Part shown: positions 59,139 to 64,000 of the stretch, one piece after another
Numbering within the stretch: the first letter of the stretch is position 1
Layout: each line of letters begins with the position of its first letter
From: Uruburuella testudinis
GTDB lineage: Bacteria > Pseudomonadota > Gammaproteobacteria > Burkholderiales > Neisseriaceae
Length of the DNA stretch: 64,000 bases
Assembly: GCF_022870865.1 (NCBI RefSeq)
Contig: NZ_CP091508.1
Location: forward strand, 1,488,001 to 1,552,000
Direction: 5' to 3'
The notes under the pieces: model-generated
What the model was told of the DNA's origin: nothing
What the model saw: only the letters and a program-made list of their open reading frames with translations
Databases searched by the model: none
Translations under genes and position numbers: made by a program

Positions 59139-61529
59139 ATGAGACGTTTAAAACATAACAAAATAGCGCTGAATGTGGCGGCGGCTTTGATGTTGCTGCC
59201 TGTTGCGGTTTATGCGCAAGATGCGGCGGAAACGGCGCTGTTGCCGGAGGTGGAAGTGTTGGGCACGAGAGCGGTATCTTCGGCCAAAGCGAAGTTTATG
59301 GGCACGAAAACGGTGCTGGAAGGGGTGCAGTTGCAGCAAAACCGCGCGCCGACTTTGGGCGGTGTGGTCGAAAAAACGGCGGGTGTGCAAAGCGAGCATT
59401 TCGGGCCGAACTCGGGGCGGCCGGTGGTGCGCAGTTTGTCCGGTTCGCGCGTGCAGGTGCTGGCCAATGATTTGTCGTTGCAGGATGTGGCGGTGATCAG
59501 TGGTAATCTGCCCGCGCAGATTGAGCCGTTTATGGCTGAAAAAATCGAAATTATCAAAGGGCCGGCCAGCGTGCTTTACGGCGGCAGCGCTATCGGCGGC
59601 TCGGTCAATGTTGACGATGGGCGAGTGCCGGTAAAAATCGGCGATAAGCGTTTCAGCGGCAAAATTGATGTGAGCGGAGGCATGAATACCCCCAACACGC
59701 AGATGTTCCGCCTCGACGGCAACAACGGCAGCAATTGGGCGTGGCATATCGATGGTTTGCGGCGGCAGATTTCGTCTTACCGCATTCCGGGGCGCACGAA
59801 GGCAGATGTGTGTTATGACCCTTCTTTGGCAGGCAGCCAAACTGCTCTGCGTGATATGTGTCAGATGAATATGAAACTTACCCGCGGCGGCATCAACCCT
59901 GCATGGTATCCTTATTTAAACAAATATTTTATCGATAACCCCGATGAGCTGGAAAGTGAAATCGACCGCTACCACACCCGGCCGGCCAACCATTGGGGTG
60001 TGCCGAATCCGCCGAATCCGGCTTATGTGCCCGGTTCGCCACCGAATCTGCCTGATATAAAAGGGCCGCTAACCGATATGGTGGCCGTGCCTCACGGCAG
60101 GATTCCAAACAGCCATCTGAAAACCCAATCATTCAGTGCGGGCACGAGCTATATCAGCGAAAAAGGCTATGTCGGTATTGCCGTCAACCGCTACCAAACC
60201 GATTACGGTGTGCCCGGGTTTGCCTACGATGGCGGCTGGAGCAACGGCGTGGTGAAAAATATCGGTTGGAAGCCGGCCAATATCCGCGCCCGGCAAACCC
60301 GTTGGGATGTGCGCGCGGCATTAAACGAGCCGCTGCCCGGCATCGAGCGTATCGGCTTGAGCTTGGGCTATGCCAAGGCTGAAAACGGCGATTATTTGGG
60401 GGAATTTCTGTCTAGCGGTCTCAACAGCACCAGCAAGCAGATGCGGGTGGAAGTGAGCCATGCGCCGCTGGGGCCGTTTTCCGGCACATTCGGCATGGCG
60501 GCAAATCGCCGCATTATCGACAGCAGTGGCGAAGATGCCTATATGCCGAGCGTTAAAAGCCGCGAGCAGGGGTTTTTTGTGCTGGAAAAAGCTAATTTCG
60601 ACCCGGTAAGCATAGAGATGGGCGCACGTTGGGACAGTATCAAACACGACCGCAAGCCTGATGATTACCGCGCCGGGCAAGGCTGGGGAAAATATCACGA
60701 CAAACCGCACCGCTTTGCCCTGCAAAACTACCATGCCGCCCTGCAATGGCACATCAGCGACACTTGGAATGTCAAGCTGCAACGCAGTTGGTCGGAACGC
60801 GCACCGGAGGTAAACGAGCTTTATGCCAGCAACCGCCATCTGGCCACATTATCGGTGGAAGAGGGCAATGCCGGGCAGCAGAAAGAAAAAGCGATCGGCT
60901 GGGAATTGAGCAGCAGCATGGAGAGGCAAAACTGGCAGGCTCAAGCCACTTTATACCGCAACGAATTCCGCAACTACAGCTATTTGGGCTACACGGGGTT
61001 GTCCAGCAGTCTGCCCGGTGCCGAAAGGCTGCTGGTACGCCAATGGCGGCAGCACGACACGACTTTGAGCGGTATGGAGCTGAGCATGCGCTACCGTTTC
61101 TTAAACAATCGCAGCGGCCAATGGTTTGTCGGCGCATTCGGCGACTGGGTGAAAAACCGCCCCAAATACCATGAAAACAGCCCGACACAGAGCTTGGCCG
61201 GCAACTATATGCCCGGTATGCCCACATCACGTTATGGCGGCGAACTTGCTTGGGAACGTTCGGGCTGGCGGGCTGCGGTCGGCGCGGTGCATTACACCCG
61301 TCAGAAAAAAGTGGGCAAAGTGATTGATAACGAGCCCGAGTTACCGGGCTATACTTTGGTGGATGCGCATCTGGCTTATGCCCACAGCAGCCGTTACGGC
61401 GACTGGGAATGGTATCTCGACGGCAAAAACCTGACCAACCGCGAAGCGCGCCCGTTTAACTCGCCGTTGAAATACCTTTCACCCTTGCCGGGGCGCTCGC
61501 TCACAGCCGGGGTGAGGGTAGGCTTTTAG
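59139..61529 (+). CDS. znuD: TonB-dependent outer-membrane receptor, ZnuD-like
   Basis: A 796-residue TonB-dependent receptor. The signal peptide is MRRLKHNKIALNVAAALMLL with PVAVYAQ; cleavage near residue 26. The plug domain includes FGPNSGRPVVRSLSGSRVQV and AEKIEIIKGPASVLYGGSAI, and the C-terminal beta-barrel ends in YLSPLPGRSLTAGVRVGF with a terminal phenylalanine. ZnuD of Neisseria imports zinc (and can bind heme) and is of similar size. Its promoter carries a Zur box, which supports the name. No His-rich HDHD loop is obvious in the first half, although a Pro-rich loop (NHWGVPNPPNPAYVPGSPPN) lies near residue 290. It stands alone. Confidence 0.8.
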   Translation: MRRLKHNKIALNVAAALMLLPVAVYAQDAAETALLPEVEVLGTRAVSSAKAKFMGTKTVLEGVQLQQNRAPTLGGVVEKTAGVQSEHFGPNSGRPVVRSLSGSRVQVLANDLSLQDVAVISGNLPAQIEPFMAEKIEIIKGPASVLYGGSAIGGSVNVDDGRVPVKIGDKRFSGKIDVSGGMNTPNTQMFRLDGNNGSNWAWHIDGLRRQISSYRIPGRTKADVCYDPSLAGSQTALRDMCQMNMKLTRGGINPAWYPYLNKYFIDNPDELESEIDRYHTRPANHWGVPNPPNPAYVPGSPPNLPDIKGPLTDMVAVPHGRIPNSHLKTQSFSAGTSYISEKGYVGIAVNRYQTDYGVPGFAYDGGWSNGVVKNIGWKPANIRARQTRWDVRAALNEPLPGIERIGLSLGYAKAENGDYLGEFLSSGLNSTSKQMRVEVSHAPLGPFSGTFGMAANRRIIDSSGEDAYMPSVKSREQGFFVLEKANFDPVSIEMGARWDSIKHDRKPDDYRAGQGWGKYHDKPHRFALQNYHAALQWHISDTWNVKLQRSWSERAPEVNELYASNRHLATLSVEEGNAGQQKEKAIGWELSSSMERQNWQAQATLYRNEFRNYSYLGYTGLSSSLPGAERLLVRQWRQHDTTLSGMELSMRYRFLNNRSGQWFVGAFGDWVKNRPKYHENSPTQSLAGNYMPGMPTSRYGGELAWERSGWRAAVGAVHYTRQKKVGKVIDNEPELPGYTLVDAHLAYAHSSRYGDWEWYLDGKNLTNREARPFNSPLKYLSPLPGRSLTAGVRVGF

Positions 61530-61591
61530 AAGCGGCTCAAGCGAGGGCGGGCGGCTGTCCGGCAGAGGGGTATCGGCCTGCTCTGCAAGGT

Positions 61592-61666
61592 TTCAGACGG
61601 CCTTGGAAATATTCCTTAAGAAATACAGCAGTTAATAAGCAGAAAAACAACGGCAGGCCGTCTGAA
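61592..61666. repeat. Widely spaced inverted uptake sequences after the receptor gene
   Basis: TTCAGACGGCCT at 61592-61603 and AGGCCGTCTGAA at 61655-61666 are separated by 51 bases. The pair could still form a long-looped hairpin between the receptor gene and accA. It also contains the AT-rich segment that may start the accA promoter. Confidence 0.5.
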
Positions 61667-61767
61667 AACTTGCCGGCCTGCACGATAAAATAGTTCATAA
61701 AAGCTGCCAAAACAGCCATCTTCGAGTATGATAGAGCATAAATCTTACTGACGAGAGCAATCGTGAT

Positions 61768-62727
61768 ATGAAACCTGTTTTTCTGGACTTCGAACAGCCC
61801 ATTGCTGAATTAACCAAAAAAATCGATGAACTGCGCTTTGTGCAGGGCGAGTCCGCCGTGGATATTTCTGATGAAATCACCCGCCTGCAAAAGAAAAGCA
61901 CCGATTTGACCAAATCGATTTTCAGCAAGCTTACCCCTGCACAAGTGTCGCAGGTATCGCGCCATCCGCAGCGCCCCTATACCATGGACTATATCAAAGC
62001 CATTTTTACCGACTTTGAAGAGTTGCACGGCGACCGCCATTTTGCTGACGATAAAGCCATTATCGGCGGCTTGGCACGTTTCAACGGCCAAAGCGTGGTG
62101 GTCATCGGCCATCAGAAAGGCCGCGACACCAAAGAAAAAATCCGCCGCAATTTCGGTATGCCGCGCCCCGAAGGCTACCGTAAAGCCTTGCGCCTGATGG
62201 AAACTGCCGAAAAATTTCATTTGCCGGTGATGACGTTTATCGATACACCGGGTGCCTATCCCGGCATCGGCGCCGAAGAGCGCGGTCAATCGGAAGCCAT
62301 CGGCCGCAACCTTTACGAGCTTACCCGCCTGCGTGTGCCGGTGTTGTGCACCATTATCGGCGAGGGCGGCTCCGGCGGCGCGTTGGCGATTGCCGTGGGC
62401 GACTACGTGAACATGCTGCAATATTCCACTTATTCGGTGATTTCTCCCGAAGGCTGTGCTTCGATTTTGTGGAAAACCGCCGAGAAAGCCGCCGATGCGG
62501 CTCAGGCGCTGGGCATCACGGCTAAGCGCCTGGCCGATTTGGACTTGATCGACCGTGTGATTGAAGAGCCTCTGGGCGGCGCCCACCGCAATCATGTCGA
62601 AATCACCGCTCGGGTAAAAGAAGTATTGACCGAGCAGTTGCGCACCGTGCAGGATATGCCGATGGCCGATTTGCTGACCCGCCGTTTTGACCGCATTATG
62701 GCTTACGGTGAGTTTACTGAAAAATAA
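61768..62727 (+). CDS. accA: Acetyl-CoA carboxylase carboxyltransferase subunit alpha
   Basis: A 319-residue cytosolic subunit that with AccD transfers CO2 from carboxybiotin to acetyl-CoA, the first committed step of fatty-acid synthesis. The length is as expected. Landmarks are [20 protein letters not shown] at the start, [75 protein letters not shown] and [17 protein letters not shown] with the oxyanion-forming glycines. It is followed by a terminator and a repeat; no accD is adjacent. Confidence 0.97.
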   Translation: MKPVFLDFEQPIAELTKKIDELRFVQGESAVDISDEITRLQKKSTDLTKSIFSKLTPAQVSQVSRHPQRPYTMDYIKAIFTDFEELHGDRHFADDKAIIGGLARFNGQSVVVIGHQKGRDTKEKIRRNFGMPRPEGYRKALRLMETAEKFHLPVMTFIDTPGAYPGIGAEERGQSEAIGRNLYELTRLRVPVLCTIIGEGGSGGALAIAVGDYVNMLQYSTYSVISPEGCASILWKTAEKAADAAQALGITAKRLADLDLIDRVIEEPLGGAHRNHVEITARVKEVLTEQLRTVQDMPMADLLTRRFDRIMAYGEFTEK

Positions 62728-62750
62728 GCTGATAAAAGCATGATACCGCA

Positions 62751-62783
62751 CAAGCAGGCAGCCTACGGTCTGCTTGTTTTTTT
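62751..62783 (+). terminator. Rho-independent terminator after accA
   Basis: CAAGCAG ... CTGCTTG with a 12-base loop (containing a weaker GCAGCC/GG pair), followed by seven T residues, 24 bp past the accA stop. Confidence 0.82.
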
Positions 62784-62792
62784 GCTTATGGC

Positions 62793-62919
62793 TTAGGGTG
62801 TTCTGACCATTCGATTTACGGATGCTTTTTGCCCCTGGAAACGCATATGCTGCGTTAAAAAGCCTTGCATCTGCATTTTCAGAGTAAACCCCCTCATAAA
62901 CGACATCAGGACACCCTAG
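62793..62919. repeat. Palindromic intergenic repeat, family 2
   Basis: A 127-bp element with ends TTAGGGTGTTCTGACCATTC and CGACATCAGGACACCCTAG. Inside are ACGCATATGCTGCGTTAAAA, GCCTTGCATCTGCATTTTC and CCCCCTCATAAACGAC. Compared with the 167-bp copies it lacks the internal GCAAGATGTC hairpin. Confidence 0.82.
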
Positions 62920-62954
62920 CCGTTGCGGCGGTCTGTTTGACGGAATAAACCGAT

Positions 62955-64000
62955 ATGAATCCAATGACAGCACCACACGAAACCGCGCCTGATCTGCCGG
63001 CCGCGCTGGCGGCTGCCTGGCCGTCTGAAATCGGCGCAGGCAGCGGTATCGAGGTCGGCTTGAGCGGCGGATTGGATTCGGTGGTGTTGCTGCATGTGCT
63101 GGCCGGTTTGCGGGAGCGCTTCGGCTTTGGTTTGCAGGCGGTGCATGTGCATCATGGTTTGAATGCCGCTGCCGATGAGTGGGCGCAATTTTGCCGGACA
63201 TTGTGTGAGCGGCTGGCAGTGCCGCTGCGGCTGGAGAAAGTGCAGGTCGGCACGGCGGGATTGGGCGTGGAAGCAGCCGCCCGAAAAGCGCGTTATCAGG
63301 CATTCGCGGCCAGCCGTTGCGGCGTGTTGGCGTTAGCGCACCACCGCGATGATCAAGTGGAAACGTTTTTACTGGCGGCTTTGCGCGGCGGCGGCCTGCG
63401 GGCGCTGGCGGCGATGCCCGAGTGGCGGCCGTTGAACGGTAAAACCCGTATTTGGCGGCCTTTGCTGGCTTTCCGCCGCGATGAATTGGCTGCTTATGCA
63501 GCGGCGTATGGTTGGGATTTTGTGCAGGATTCGAGCAATGCCGATAATGCATTGTTGAGAAATTGGTTGCGCAACGAAGGCCTGCCGCCGTGGCGCGACA
63601 GATTGCCGCATTTGGATGCGCATATCGTGCACAGTATCGGCGCCCTGCAAGATGAGTTGGCTTTGTTGGAAGAAATCAGCGGGCAAGATTGGCAGGCGGT
63701 TCATCACAACGGCAGCTTTGATGTGTGCCGCTGGCGTGCGCTCAGCGATGTCCGCCGCCGCCAGCAGTTGCTGCGCCTGGCGAAACACCATCATTTAGGC
63801 ATGCCCGGCAGCGCTTCTGTGGCCGATTTCGCACAAACGTTGCTGCATCTTCAGACGGCCTCTGCCCAATGGCATTTACCGCACGGCCATGTTTATGCTT
63901 ACCGCAACCGCCTGTTTGCACAGCCGCATGATTGGCTTTCAGATTGCCCGTGGCTGCCCGAGGGTAAAACAAGCACCGGCCGTCTGAACAATCTCTTAAC
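62955..64000 (+). CDS. tilS: tRNA(Ile)-lysidine synthase, 5' part
   Basis: The first ~348 residues of a protein that continues beyond the window. The PP-loop ATP-binding motif SGGLDSVVLLH is at residue ~38, and HVHHGLNAAADEWAQFC, AARKARYQAFAASRCGVLAL, AHHRDDQVETFLLAALRGGG and VQDSSNADNALLRNWLRN follow in the order of the TilS/MesJ family. The enzyme modifies the anticodon cytidine of tRNA-Ile(CAU) to lysidine so that it reads AUA. The start at 62955 (MNPMTAPHET) lies 35 bp after a family 2 repeat; a second ATG is four codons on. The frame is intact to the last base. Confidence 0.93.
   Translation, partial: MNPMTAPHETAPDLPAALAAAWPSEIGAGSGIEVGLSGGLDSVVLLHVLAGLRERFGFGLQAVHVHHGLNAAADEWAQFCRTLCERLAVPLRLEKVQVGTAGLGVEAAARKARYQAFAASRCGVLALAHHRDDQVETFLLAALRGGGLRALAAMPEWRPLNGKTRIWRPLLAFRRDELAAYAAAYGWDFVQDSSNADNALLRNWLRNEGLPPWRDRLPHLDAHIVHSIGALQDELALLEEISGQDWQAVHHNGSFDVCRWRALSDVRRRQQLLRLAKHHHLGMPGSASVADFAQTLLHLQTASAQWHLPHGHVYAYRNRLFAQPHDWLSDCPWLPEGKTSTGRLNNLL

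Overview
The window is chromosomal DNA from a Neisseria-like member of the Neisseriaceae. The clearest sign is the abundance of the DNA uptake sequence AGGCCGTCTGAA, the 'AG' dialect, with only a few ATGCCGTCTGAA copies. Pairs of it often face each other after genes as terminators. Gene content (hemF, glyA, upp, grxD, accA, tilS, a ZnuD-like receptor, a two-partner secretion toxin locus) fits this family. The arrangement is not that of the well-known pathogens: the cys genes are scattered and half of an aryl-polyene (APE) cluster is present.

Layout. 1-1642: end of a nucleoside transporter and hemF. 2051-8862: nine co-directional genes colinear with the central part of an APE pigment cluster (chain-length factor, acyltransferase, two ACPs, membrane protein, ligase-dehydratase fusion, glycosyltransferase, LpxL-like acyltransferase, thioesterase). 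The ketosynthase, ketoreductase and export half is absent. 9031-14276: sbp, cysI and cysJ. With cysN (24945-26255), each of these sulfur genes is preceded by the same 67-68 bp promoter-like element, in which an uptake sequence fills the inferred -35/-10 spacer. 14812-33808: housekeeping and accessory genes (a LysR/acetyltransferase divergent pair, Na/Pi transporter, glyA, nitroreductase, membrane 'recombinase' homologue, upp, grxD, rsmB-like, purN, argO/argP, grcA with a perfect FNR box). 34389-35141: periplasmic carbonic anhydrase. 35188-56821: a large contact-dependent inhibition (CDI) / two-partner secretion locus on the minus strand. It has a TpsB/CdiB transporter, a 2970-residue TpsA/CdiA with its immunity gene, and then five displaced toxin-tail cassettes, each with its own probable immunity gene, ending in a mosaic fragment of the big gene. 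57185-64000: ypfJ, hslR, a TonB-dependent receptor behind a perfect Zur-type box, accA, and the start of tilS.

How it works together. The CDI locus looks like one expressed effector plus a store of alternative tails. The cassettes keep stretches nearly identical to cdiA, so recombination could swap the tail: a BECR-like RNase now, with deaminase, HNH nuclease, Ntox21-like, GSTADA-type and possible membrane-acting tails in reserve. The sulfur genes appear to form a dispersed regulon held together by a shared promoter. Short palindromic repeats of at least four kinds occupy many intergenic gaps; several share a core resembling the neisserial Correia element, and some sit where they can alter expression (in the cysJ leader, inside the APE operon, at the rsmB stop codon).

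All functional names come from reading translations and motifs by eye; no database search was run. I saw no tRNA, rRNA, CRISPR array, complete insertion sequence or prophage.
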